Shown here in pieces: positions 1 to 6,186 of a stretch of 9,808 nt of DNA. Origin of the DNA: Ga0077527 sp050250695 (GTDB lineage Bacteria; Pseudomonadota; Gammaproteobacteria; Burkholderiales; SG8-41); assembly GCA_050250695.1 (NCBI GenBank), contig JBFWOE010000118.1:1-9808 (forward strand), given 5' to 3'. Positions within the stretch are counted from its first letter, which is position 1. Every line of letters begins with the position of its first letter. Position numbers and translations under genes: made by a program. The notes under the pieces were generated by a model. The model ran no database searches. It was not told the origin of the DNA and saw only the letters and a list, made by a program, of their open reading frames with translations.

Positions 1-246
1 TCCGAGACGGATGCTGCCGTAGCGGCTGAAAGCGAGGCCGAAAAGGAAAATCACGATGATAAAAACCGTCAGCAGGTAAAACCAGCCGAAGTTGGTGGTC
101 GTGAACAGAAGCAGTTGTTTTGCCACGGCACCGAAACGCTCCGGCCACAGTGCTCCTGCCGCAGCCAGCGCCAGCACCGTCAATGCCGCCGGCAGCATCA
201 CAAGGCGGTTCGTCAATGCATCATGTTCTTTTTGCATGTTCAGCAC
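1..246 (-). CDS. BCCT-family betaine/carnitine/choline transporter, N-terminal fragment
   Basis: This is the first 82 codons of a secondary transporter of the BCCT family, which imports quaternary-ammonium or related solutes such as glycine betaine, choline or ectoine with Na+ or H+. The rest lies beyond the left edge. The translation shows a short polar N-terminus, a hydrophobic helix (MLPAALTVLALAAAGALW), then FGWFYLLTVFIIVIFLFGLAFSRYG followed by SIRLG when read across the break; the GWFY, FSRYG and IRLG elements are typical of the first membrane segments of the family. I chose the GTG at 246 because GAGG lies 7 nt upstream; an in-frame ATG at 237 has no well-placed Shine-Dalgarno but is possible. 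A promoter sits at 283-312. Family call is good; the substrate cannot be told from this fragment. Its closeness to the ectoine operon fits an osmoprotectant role, which is inference. Confidence 0.82.
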   Translation of the reverse strand, partial: MLNMQKEHDALTNRLVMLPAALTVLALAAAGALWPERFGAVAKQLLLFTTTNFGWFYLLTVFIIVIFLFGLAFSRYGSIRLG

Positions 247-282
247 GGGCCAACCTCAGCCCGCCTCCTCGTTTTTTTATCA

Positions 283-312
283 TGTATACGCAGTCGTGCA
301 GGCACAGGTCAA
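283..312 (-). promoter_or_regulatory. Sigma-70-type promoter of the BCCT transporter gene
   Basis: On the minus strand a -35 box TTGACC (312-307) and a -10 box TATACA (288-283) are separated by 18 bp. Transcription would start near 276, about 30 nt before the GTG start, leaving room for the GAGG ribosome binding site at 257-254. The match was read by eye and has not been tested. Confidence 0.55.
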
Positions 313-399
313 GTCATTCATCCCCCTCGGGGAATTTTGCGGCTGAACCTGCTACCATGCGCCCGCTCCGGCATGACCGGCTGAAACAGGATCCAGATC

Positions 400-1242
400 A
401 TGTTGTCCTATCGGCACCAGTTCCATGCCGGCAACGTCGCCGACGTATTCAAGCATGCCGTGTTGTCCCGGCTGCTGGTCGCGCTCGCAAAAAAAGACAA
501 GCCCTACTGCATGCTCGACACCCATGCCGGTCTCGGCCTGTACGACCTGAATCATCCCTGGTCGCAGAAAACCGCCGAATGGCGGCACGGCATCGGTCGC
601 GTCTGGGGCCGCGCCGATGCACCCGCCGCACTGGCGCCGTACCTTGATGCCATCCGAGCAGACAATGCCGACGGCCATCTCCGGCATTACCCCGGCTCGC
701 CGCGTATCGCGCGCCGCCTGATGCGCGCCAACGACCGACTGGTACTGTGCGAACTGAACAAGGATGACTGCGAAACACTGAAAAACGTGTTTGCCGGGGT
801 ACGTCACACGGCCATACACAACCAGGACGGATTCTCGGCCATCAAGGGCTTCCTGCCGCCGCCGGACCGCCGCGGCCTGACTTTCATCGATGCTTCGTTC
901 GACCAGGCCGATGAATTCGCCCGTGTCACGCGCGCGGTGAAGGAAGCCCATGCCCGCTTCGCCACCGGCATTATCGCGGTGTGGCATCCGCTGATGGCCC
1001 CCTCTGCGATGGACGCCTTCGCGCGCAGCCTGCAGGCGGCAAAGCTGCCCAAGACACTGCAACTGGACCTGCGGGTTCATGCCGACGACTGGACCGAGAC
1101 CATCCGCGGCAGCGGCATGATTGTTGTCAATCCGCCGTTCGGCCTGGATCGCGAAATGCCGCACCTGCTCGACTGGCTGTGGCGGGCGCTGTCACCGGAG
1201 AAAAAAGGCGGTACGCGCTGCGAGTGGCTGGTGACGGAATAA
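400..1242 (+). CDS. rlmJ: 23S rRNA (adenine(2030)-N(6))-methyltransferase RlmJ
   Basis: RlmJ uses S-adenosylmethionine to methylate N6 of A2030 in 23S rRNA. The 280-residue protein matches the E. coli enzyme in length. The N-terminus MLSYRHQFHAGNVADVFKH carries Y4, H6 and K18, residues known to matter in E. coli RlmJ. LDTHAGLGLYDL (39-50) is the SAM-binding segment, and NPPFGLD (244-250) is the conserved C-terminal segment. D164 is retained at the catalytic motif IV, but the motif reads DASF where the family usually has DPPY, DPPF or DPSY; this is the one odd feature. A triple proline occurs at 153-155. ATG at 400 is preceded by AGGA about 9 nt away. The gene stands alone, diverges from the BCCT gene and converges on efp across a shared terminator. 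Family identity is secure; full activity is likely but not certain given motif IV. Confidence 0.95.
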   Translation: MLSYRHQFHAGNVADVFKHAVLSRLLVALAKKDKPYCMLDTHAGLGLYDLNHPWSQKTAEWRHGIGRVWGRADAPAALAPYLDAIRADNADGHLRHYPGSPRIARRLMRANDRLVLCELNKDDCETLKNVFAGVRHTAIHNQDGFSAIKGFLPPPDRRGLTFIDASFDQADEFARVTRAVKEAHARFATGIIAVWHPLMAPSAMDAFARSLQAAKLPKTLQLDLRVHADDWTETIRGSGMIVVNPPFGLDREMPHLLDWLWRALSPEKKGGTRCEWLVTE

Positions 1243-1270
1243 AAAACGCCGCGGTTGTCCGCGGCGCTTT
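1241..1270. terminator. Strong Rho-independent terminator between rlmJ and efp
   Basis: A perfect 8-bp GC-rich stem, CGCCGCGG (1247-1254) and CCGCGGCG (1259-1266), closes a TTGT loop. On the minus strand the stem is followed by six T residues, making a strong terminator for efp. On the plus strand the trailing T run is only three long (CTTTC), so it would act less well for rlmJ, whose stop codon touches its edge. Confidence 0.88.
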
Positions 1271-1288
1271 CATGCACCCGACAGGGAT

Positions 1289-1849
1289 TTAACCCTTGGT
1301 ACGGCTGCGGTATTCCCCGGTGCGGGTATCGATCTCGATCTTGTCACCGGTGGCGCAGAACAGGGGCACCTGGATTTCATAACCGGTGGCCAGCTTCGCC
1401 GGTTTCAGCACCTTGCCCGAGGTGTCTCCGCGCACCGCGGGTTCGGTGTAGATGATCTCGCGCACCAGCGACTGCGGTATCTCCACCGAAATCGGGCGAC
1501 CTTCGTAGAGGGTCACCTCGCAGGGCATGCCGTCTTCGAGGTAATTCAGTGCATCGCCCATGTTTTCCTTGTCCACCTCATACTGATTGAACTCGGCATC
1601 CATGAACACGTACGACGGCTCGGAAAAATACGAATACGTCACTTCCTTGCGCTCAAGCATCACCACATCGAACTTCTCGTCGGCACGGTAAACCGTTTCC
1701 GTGCCGCCGTTCGACAGCAGGTTTTTCAGTTTCATTTTGACGACCGAGGCATTGCGGCCCGACTTGCTGAATTCGGCCTTCAGCACGACCATGGGATCCT
1801 TGCCGACCATGATCACGTTGCCCGCGCGGATTTCCTGTGCGATTTTCAT
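1289..1849 (-). CDS. efp: Translation elongation factor P (arginine-32 type)
   Basis: EF-P binds between the P and E sites of stalled ribosomes and restores peptide-bond formation at consecutive prolines. The 186 residues fit the three-domain family length: an N-terminal KOW-like domain (about 1-62) and two OB-fold domains, ending with the GDKIEIDTRTGEYRSR signature. The acceptor loop reads FSKSGRNAS, placing arginine at 32, the residue rhamnosylated by EarP, rather than the lysine at 34 modified by EpmA/EpmB. The enzyme gene earP lies just upstream on the same strand, so modification by dTDP-rhamnose is strongly implied. AAGGA stands 8 nt before the ATG. The 49-nt gap to earP includes a short direct repeat and no clear promoter, suggesting co-transcription, though a separate weak promoter inside the earP end is not excluded. 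A strong terminator follows. Confidence 0.98.
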   Translation of the reverse strand: MKIAQEIRAGNVIMVGKDPMVVLKAEFSKSGRNASVVKMKLKNLLSNGGTETVYRADEKFDVVMLERKEVTYSYFSEPSYVFMDAEFNQYEVDKENMGDALNYLEDGMPCEVTLYEGRPISVEIPQSLVREIIYTEPAVRGDTSGKVLKPAKLATGYEIQVPLFCATGDKIEIDTRTGEYRSRTKG

Positions 1850-1866
1850 AACCTACGTCCTTGATT

Positions 1867-1883
1867 AACCGGCACAAACCGGC
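1867..1883. repeat. Short tandem repeat in the earP-efp gap
   Basis: AACCGGC occurs twice (1867-1873 and 1877-1883) with 3 nt between, giving a 10-bp period close to one helical turn. It lies upstream of the efp ribosome binding site. A protein-binding role is possible but nothing else supports it, and a repeat this short can occur by chance. Confidence 0.3.
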
Positions 1884-1898
1884 CGTAGAAAAAAGGCG

Positions 1899-3050
1899 TT
1901 ATTTTACCCTGTCGCGGGCAAATCCGACCAGTTGCGTCGCCAGGTTGCGGAATCCCGCCAGATGCGCCGCCCAGAGCCCGGCATGCCCAGCCAACACCGG
2001 CAACGCCTGCCGCATGCCCCGCCAAGACGTCGCCACCCCGCTTTCACCGTTCCATACCCGCCAAAACGCCCTCAAAACCGCATCGGTTTCAGGCGCAAGC
2101 CCGACGCAGTATCGATCCAGGAAGGCTTCCATTTTTCGCTGATGCACACCGTCGTCCTGGCGGTACGGCTGCCACACCAGCGGCCGGGCCGCCCACTGAG
2201 CGCGTACGAAGGAATCCTCGCCGCGTACCAGGTTGAGATCGCAGGCCCACAGCAGTTCGTCATATTCGTCCTGCGGCAGAAAAGGCAGGCTGCGCACCTC
2301 CAGCCTGCCCCGCAACCGGGATTTCGCAACGCTCCCCGATTTCCCTAAATACGCATCGACGGCGGACATCGCGCTGCCCTGCGGCACGGCAACCACCACC
2401 GGCGCATCGCCCTCCGCCATCGCGCTCAACAGTTCAGCAACCGGCGCATCCGCGTAACTGAACAGCGACAGCGTCAACGTCCTTGAGTCAGGGCTGTCGA
2501 AACCCAGGCGGCGCCAGAATGCATGCCGTTGCGCAGTTCCGAAGGCATCGCGCCGCTGCAGCAGATCGTGCTCGCGCAGCAGCCCCCCGCTGGCCGCGGT
2601 AAATCCCGGGAAAAAGAAATAACGCGGCAGCGGCAACCGCGGATGCGGGGAGGCCAGACCGTGGTGTTCGTCCACCCATGCCTCGCCGCTCAGGTATTCG
2701 AGCACGATCCACAGCGGCGGTTTCGCGCGTCCCCCCATCGCAGCAACATAGGCGTCAGGCAGGCCGCAGCCGAATCCTTCGACGATCACTGCGGTGCTTA
2801 CCGGATCAGGCGTGCACGCATTCCAGTTGATCACGGTGACGCCGGCGGCCTGCTGCTCCGGCAACGATATGTCCAGTGCGGGATGCAGCGCCTGCAGAAC
2901 CGCTGGATTGTCGATCCACAGCCGCACATGAAGTTGGTGTTCGCCGGCCAGCATTCGAGCCAGCCGCCAGCACACACCCGCATCGCCGTAGTTGTCCACG
3001 ACCTTGCAGAAAATGTCCCAGGTGCCGGAAGAGGAATGCGCGGTGACCAT
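1899..3050 (-). CDS. earP: EF-P arginine rhamnosyltransferase EarP
   Basis: EarP transfers rhamnose from dTDP-beta-L-rhamnose to Arg32 of EF-P, the modification needed for EF-P to rescue polyproline stalls in organisms with the arginine-type factor. The 383-residue protein has the GT-B layout of the family. Near the N-terminus the motif VVDNYGDAGVCWRLAR carries D19 and D23, matching the two key aspartates of studied EarP enzymes. In the C-terminal nucleotide-sugar-binding half, LVRGEDSFVRAQWA (274-287) carries the conserved GEDS with E278. The ATG at 3050 has AGGAA about 6 nt upstream. The gene lies immediately upstream of efp on the same strand, a known arrangement. An insulating csp terminator lies upstream. 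The identification is firm; dTDP-rhamnose synthesis genes are not in the window. Confidence 0.96.
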   Translation of the reverse strand: MVTAHSSSGTWDIFCKVVDNYGDAGVCWRLARMLAGEHQLHVRLWIDNPAVLQALHPALDISLPEQQAAGVTVINWNACTPDPVSTAVIVEGFGCGLPDAYVAAMGGRAKPPLWIVLEYLSGEAWVDEHHGLASPHPRLPLPRYFFFPGFTAASGGLLREHDLLQRRDAFGTAQRHAFWRRLGFDSPDSRTLTLSLFSYADAPVAELLSAMAEGDAPVVVAVPQGSAMSAVDAYLGKSGSVAKSRLRGRLEVRSLPFLPQDEYDELLWACDLNLVRGEDSFVRAQWAARPLVWQPYRQDDGVHQRKMEAFLDRYCVGLAPETDAVLRAFWRVWNGESGVATSWRGMRQALPVLAGHAGLWAAHLAGFRNLATQLVGFARDRVK

Positions 3051-3099
3051 CAGCGTTCCTGATTATGCAGCGCAGCTCCGCGCAGTGAAAGCCGCGGAA

Positions 3100-3115
3100 T
3101 GCCGCACCTGCGGCA
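3100..3115. repeat. Inverted repeat upstream of earP
   Basis: TGCCGCA (3100-3106) and TGCGGCA (3109-3115) form a perfect 7-bp inverted repeat with 2 nt between. It lies between the csp terminator and earP, about 50 bp before the earP start. It lacks a T run and is not a terminator; an operator is possible but unsupported. Confidence 0.35.
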
Positions 3116-3119
3116 GGCG

Positions 3120-3150
3120 AAAAAAACCGGGCTTGCGCCCGGTTTTTTAT
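3120..3150. terminator. Bidirectional-looking Rho-independent terminator after csp
   Basis: A perfect 12-bp stem, AAAAAACCGGGC (3121-3132) and GCCCGGTTTTTT (3137-3148), closes a TTGC loop (3133-3136). Read on the minus strand it follows the csp stop codon by 16 nt and ends in a run of seven T residues, a textbook terminator. It separates csp from earP. Confidence 0.93.
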
Positions 3151-3164
3151 TGCAGCAACGAGGC

Positions 3165-3371
<207 letters not shown>

Positions 3372-3400
3372 GTTGCATTTCCTTTTGAGGATGGATAATT

Positions 3401-3414
3401 CCGGCTTGCGCCGG
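3401..3414 (-). promoter_or_regulatory. GNRA-loop hairpin in the csp leader
   Basis: In the csp leader RNA, CCGGC and GCCGG form a 5-bp stem closed by a GCAA tetraloop, about 17 nt upstream of the AAGGA ribosome binding site. GNRA loops stabilise RNA hairpins, so this could affect ribosome access or mRNA stability. The function is inferred only. Confidence 0.45.
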
Positions 3415-3484
3415 GTAATCGTATTTAAATCTCACAGCCCCAAAAGCACGCACACCGACAACCTGCTTGCACGGAACAGCTGAC

Positions 3485-3500
3485 TTTCAAGTACTTGAAA
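3485..3500. repeat. Perfect 16-bp palindrome in the csp leader
   Basis: TTTCAAGTACTTGAAA is a perfect palindrome lying at roughly +11 to +26 of the predicted csp transcript. It could be an operator for a dimeric regulator or the first hairpin of the leader RNA. It is not followed by a T run and is not a terminator. Confidence 0.6.
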
Positions 3501-3516
3501 CCAAACACGCGTCGCC

Positions 3517-3545
3517 GTTATACGGAATGCCTGCAACAGCGTCAA
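3517..3545 (-). promoter_or_regulatory. Near-consensus sigma-70-type promoter of csp
   Basis: On the minus strand, -35 TTGACG (3545-3540) and -10 TATAAC (3522-3517) are 17 bp apart, each matching five of six consensus bases. The start would be near 3510, giving a 5' leader of about 138 nt before the csp ATG, a length typical of cold-regulated csp messages. Confidence 0.72.
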
Positions 3546-3592
3546 GCACATTGTGGACAGCCCGGCGGATCATTTTAAAAATTCCAATAAAA

Positions 3593-4687
3593 TCATTTAG
3601 TTAAGTATTTTTTTGAAAACTGGCGCGCAGCGCTGGAATCAAGCTTTTCAAGACGCGCCAGCACTTCGCGCACACGCGCGCGCTGGTTCTGGTAATGATA
3701 GATCACCCCCAGCTGCAGCAGCGCCGGCACGTCGTTGGCCTGCAGGCGCAGCGCCTCCTGGGTCGCCTCCAGCGCGCGGTCATACTGGTTCAGCGCCAGA
3801 TGCGTGGCCCCGGCTCCCAGCCACGCCTCGTAGCTGTCGCCATCGTATTTCAGGGCCTGGCCGTAGGCGGTGATGGCGCGGCGCGGACGGTTGATCAGTC
3901 GGTAGGCCTCTCCGAGCGCAATCCATCCCGGCACTGAAGCCGGCGCCGCCCTCACCCATTGCTGGGTGGCCGCGAGCAGCCCCGTCCAGTTCTTCGCAGT
4001 GCGCAGTGCCGCGACGCGCGACTGGAAGCGCTCGTTGACGTCCTCACGACTGGCGGCGAGGGTCGGCTTCGAACCGCTGCGCGTCGCCAGTTCGGTGATC
4101 CATGACGACGGTATCGCAAAATTGAGATTCTGCCCCTCGGGAATGATGAAAGTCGTCAGGCCCACCAGCCGTCCCTCGCTGTCGAACAGGCCGCCGCCGC
4201 TGGATCCCGAGGAAATCGGCGCCGAGGTCTGAATGTAATGGGCATTCTCGATTTCGCGGATGCTCGACACCAGGCCTTCGCTGATGGTCAGCTCGAGTCC
4301 TTCCGGCGCGCCTACTGCATAGACACGCTGCCCCACCCGCAGTTTCCCGGTGTACAGGGGCACCCGCGGCGCCCGCAGCCCGACTACCTGCAATTCGCAC
4401 AGGTCACGATCCTGGTCTGCGGCGCGCAAAATGCCGCCGAGTGTCGCATTCCCGTGCTGCACGGCAAACCGCACGCTGTCTTCCAGTACATGGCAGTTGG
4501 TGACCACTGTTTCCGCCGCCGTCACCACGCCGCTGCCGATGTTTGCGAGATTGTCCTCGCGGTCAAACGCCTGTATGACGACGATGCTGCGCGAGACTGC
4601 CTGGAATATCTGCTCCGGATTCTTGCCCTGCTGCGCCAGCGCCGGCGCCGCCGTTGCGAGCAACAGCACGCTGAAAAATTTCCTCAA
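3593..4687 (-). CDS. Secreted trypsin-like serine protease with C-terminal TPR repeats
   Basis: This 364-residue protein begins with a signal peptide (MRKFFSVLLLATAAPALA, probable cleavage before QQ) and so should work in the periplasm or at the envelope. Residues about 25-200 are a chymotrypsin-fold domain with a visible triad: H66 in TNCHV, D95 in DRDLCEL and S163 in the GSSGGG oxyanion motif. This resembles the DegP/HtrA (S1C) group, but no PDZ domain follows. Instead residues about 250-350 form TPR-like helical repeats (WIALGEAYRLINRPRRAITAYGQAL, read across two lines as WIALGEAYRLI and NRPRRAITAYGQALKYDG), likely for protein contacts. The start is a TTG at 4687 with GGGAG 6 nt upstream; no in-frame ATG gives a better signal peptide. 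It follows ectD on the same strand after 160 nt, without a clear promoter of its own. Substrate is unknown; a stress-linked quality-control role is plausible inference. Confidence 0.85.
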   Translation of the reverse strand: MRKFFSVLLLATAAPALAQQGKNPEQIFQAVSRSIVVIQAFDREDNLANIGSGVVTAAETVVTNCHVLEDSVRFAVQHGNATLGGILRAADQDRDLCELQVVGLRAPRVPLYTGKLRVGQRVYAVGAPEGLELTISEGLVSSIREIENAHYIQTSAPISSGSSGGGLFDSEGRLVGLTTFIIPEGQNLNFAIPSSWITELATRSGSKPTLAASREDVNERFQSRVAALRTAKNWTGLLAATQQWVRAAPASVPGWIALGEAYRLINRPRRAITAYGQALKYDGDSYEAWLGAGATHLALNQYDRALEATQEALRLQANDVPALLQLGVIYHYQNQRARVREVLARLEKLDSSAARQFSKKYLTK

Positions 4688-4750
4688 TGCATCTCCCGGA
4701 TTGAGCTATGACCGCTACGTTAACGCAGCAGCGCTGCAGCCGCTGACATA

Positions 4751-4762
4751 CCTGCTTGCAGG
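4751..4762. repeat. Small inverted repeat upstream of the protease gene
   Basis: CCTGC (4751-4755) and GCAGG (4758-4762) pair across two bases. It lies about 65 bp upstream of the protease TTG start, in a stretch rich in short GC palindromes. No T run follows on either strand. The role is unknown. Confidence 0.25.
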
Positions 4763-4808
4763 CTCCCTGTCTGCCGATCGCAGCAGGCCGTCAATTATCC
4801 GGGCGGCA

Positions 4809-4823
4809 GCATGGAAACCATGC
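4809..4823. repeat. Inverted repeat just after ectD
   Basis: GCATGG (4809-4814) and CCATGC (4818-4823) form a perfect 6-bp inverted repeat with an AAA loop, about 25 nt past the ectD stop codon. No T run follows on the minus strand, so it is not a standard terminator. It may mark the 3' end of the ect message or protect it, which is inference. Confidence 0.35.
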
Positions 4824-4847
4824 CACGGTCCTTCCAGGTGCAGCCCT

Positions 4848-5768
4848 TCAACCCTGCTGCGGAGCGACCCTCTCGAGCGGCGTGGCGTCCTCGCGTGACG
4901 CGATGAACTCCGGACGCGGCTTCAGGCCGTGCCGGGGATCGGCAAGACGGTTATGCACGCTGTTGTAGACGCAGAACAGGTTGGCTCTGGGAAACGGCGA
5001 GATGTTGCTGTTCGATCCGTGCATGGTGTTGCAGTCGAAAAAGATCACCGATCCCGCCGGCCCCTTTGCCGGATGCAGCCCGCCGCGTTCGGCGAGAAAG
5101 GCCAGGCTGGTGGGATCCGGCACGCCGTATTCCTGCTTGCGCAGTGATTGCCGGTAGTGGTCGTCCGGGGTGCGGCCGACGCAGGATATGTAGTGCATGT
5201 GCGAGCCCGGCATCAGCATCAGCGGACCGTTGAACTCGTTGTTTTCGCTCAACAGCACGACGCAGCTCACGGCGCGCATCCGCGGCATGCCGTCTTCGAC
5301 ATGCCAGGTCTCGAAGTCTGAATGCCAGTAGAACTCCTTGCCGGCGAACCCGGGCTTGAGGTTCAGCCGCGACTGGTGAATGTAGACCTCGCCGCCGAGG
5401 ATCTGCCGCGCGACATCCAGCAGGCGGCCATCGCGCATCAGGCGGTCGAACAGCGCGCTCAGACGATGGATGCGGAACACCGAACGCACGTCGCTGCCGC
5501 CGGGCTCGTACACCGCCTCCGGCAGCCGGTCGCGGCCGCTGGACAGCGCAAGGCTGTCGGCTTCGCGCAGCAGTTCCGCAGCTTCCGCCTCAGGCAGCAG
5601 TCCACGCATCTGCACGAAACCGTTCTTGCGGTAGCTGCGCAACTGGTGCTCTGACAGCGCAAATTCCGCTTTGGCATGAGGACCGGGGTATACCACCGGA
5701 TCCTGCCGCAGCAGGATGGCTGACTCGTTGTCGCCCCTTGATTGATAGACGTCGGTTACCAGTACCAT
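4848..5768 (-). CDS. ectD: Ectoine 5-hydroxylase EctD
   Basis: EctD is a non-heme Fe(II), 2-oxoglutarate and O2 dependent dioxygenase that converts ectoine to (4S,5S)-5-hydroxyectoine in the cytoplasm. The 306-residue protein has the family signature at 147-165, FYWHSDFETWHVEDGMPRM, which supplies iron ligands H149 and D151; H250 in NTMHGSNSN is the third ligand, and R261 in the following segment fits 2-oxoglutarate binding. LMLMPGSHMHYI is also typical. I placed the start at 5768 because AAGGAGG stands 7 nt upstream and homologs begin near here; an in-frame ATG 22 codons earlier would run into ectC and lacks a comparable site. It is the last gene of the ect operon, 16 nt after ectC. Its presence means the cell can make hydroxyectoine as well as ectoine. 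Confidence 0.97.
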   Translation of the reverse strand: MVLVTDVYQSRGDNESAILLRQDPVVYPGPHAKAEFALSEHQLRSYRKNGFVQMRGLLPEAEAAELLREADSLALSSGRDRLPEAVYEPGGSDVRSVFRIHRLSALFDRLMRDGRLLDVARQILGGEVYIHQSRLNLKPGFAGKEFYWHSDFETWHVEDGMPRMRAVSCVVLLSENNEFNGPLMLMPGSHMHYISCVGRTPDDHYRQSLRKQEYGVPDPTSLAFLAERGGLHPAKGPAGSVIFFDCNTMHGSNSNISPFPRANLFCVYNSVHNRLADPRHGLKPRPEFIASREDATPLERVAPQQG

Positions 5769-5782
5769 GCTCTTTCCTCCTT
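5769..5782 (-). promoter_or_regulatory. Full Shine-Dalgarno sequence that fixes the ectD start
   Basis: AAGGAGG (5782-5776) lies 7 nt upstream of the ATG at 5768, in the 16-nt gap after ectC. It is the clearest ribosome binding site in the operon and argues against the longer in-frame ectD start at 5834. Confidence 0.85.
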
Positions 5783-5784
5783 GC

Positions 5785-6186
5785 TCAGGCGTCCTGCCCG
5801 GCCGCAGCGGCCAGCGGGTAAACGCCATGTTCATCGTGTATTTCGCGCCCGCTCAGCGGCGGATTGAACACGCAGACCATCTTCATCGTCGTGCGGGCGC
5901 GCAGGAAATGTTCGTCGTTGCGGTCCAGGGCGTACATCACGCCGGGCCGGATCGGGTACACCTTGCCGTCGGCGACGGTCTGCACCTCGCCTTCACCCTC
6001 GATGCAGTACACGGCCTCCAGGTGGTGCCGGTACCAGATGTGGGTCTCGGTGCCGGCGAAAATGGTGGTCTCGTGCAGCGAGTAGCCCATGTTGTCGCCG
6101 GCGAGCAGCAGCCGCCGGCTCACCCAGTTGGGCGCCGCGACATCGCGCTCGGTGCCCTTGATGTCGTCGAGGCTGCGAACGATCAT
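5785..6186 (-). CDS. ectC: L-ectoine synthase EctC
   Basis: EctC is a cupin-fold dehydratase that cyclises N-gamma-acetyl-L-2,4-diaminobutyrate to ectoine with loss of water, the last step of ectoine synthesis. The 133-residue protein is the usual family length. It begins MIVRSLDDIKGTERDV, the family N-terminus. The metal-binding residues of studied ectoine synthases are matched by E57 (HHLEAVY), Y85 (PGVMYALD) and H93 (NDEH), and GEGEV plus RNDEHFLRA lie in the cupin core. The ATG at 6186 overlaps the ectB stop codon as ATGA, implying translational coupling, and no strong Shine-Dalgarno is visible. A longer in-frame reading starting at 6294 lies inside ectB and is not used. Identification is firm. 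Confidence 0.97.
   Translation of the reverse strand: MIVRSLDDIKGTERDVAAPNWVSRRLLLAGDNMGYSLHETTIFAGTETHIWYRHHLEAVYCIEGEGEVQTVADGKVYPIRPGVMYALDRNDEHFLRARTTMKMVCVFNPPLSGREIHDEHGVYPLAAAAGQDA

Noticed and set aside
321..338. TCCCC-CTC-GGGGA hairpin followed by ATTTT, upstream of rlmJ
   Set aside because: The stem is only 5 bp and no plus-strand gene ends before it, so a terminator call is not supported; an attenuator for rlmJ is conceivable but has no further evidence.
352..1164. 270-codon open frame on the minus strand opposite rlmJ
   Set aside because: It is a shadow of rlmJ in GC-rich DNA; the plus-strand protein matches RlmJ along its full length and this one resembles nothing.
2523..3062. 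179-codon plus-strand frame opposite earP
   Set aside because: earP is recognisable end to end with its motifs; the opposite frame has no plausible fold or start signal.
3017..3070. CATAAT as a -10 box for earP at about 3063-3068
   Set aside because: The only -35 at a fitting distance matches poorly, and the transcript would start inside the ribosome binding site region.
4780..4800. TTGACG on the minus strand near 4791 as a -35 box for the protease
   Set aside because: No acceptable -10 box lies 15-19 bp downstream.
4238..4898. Overlapping plus-strand frames opposite the protease gene
   Set aside because: They are shadows of the protease coding sequence, whose signal peptide and catalytic triad are clear.
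5769..5834. Extended ectD start 22 codons upstream
   Set aside because: The extension overlaps ectC and lacks a good ribosome binding site, whereas AAGGAGG sits 7 nt before the ATG at 5768.
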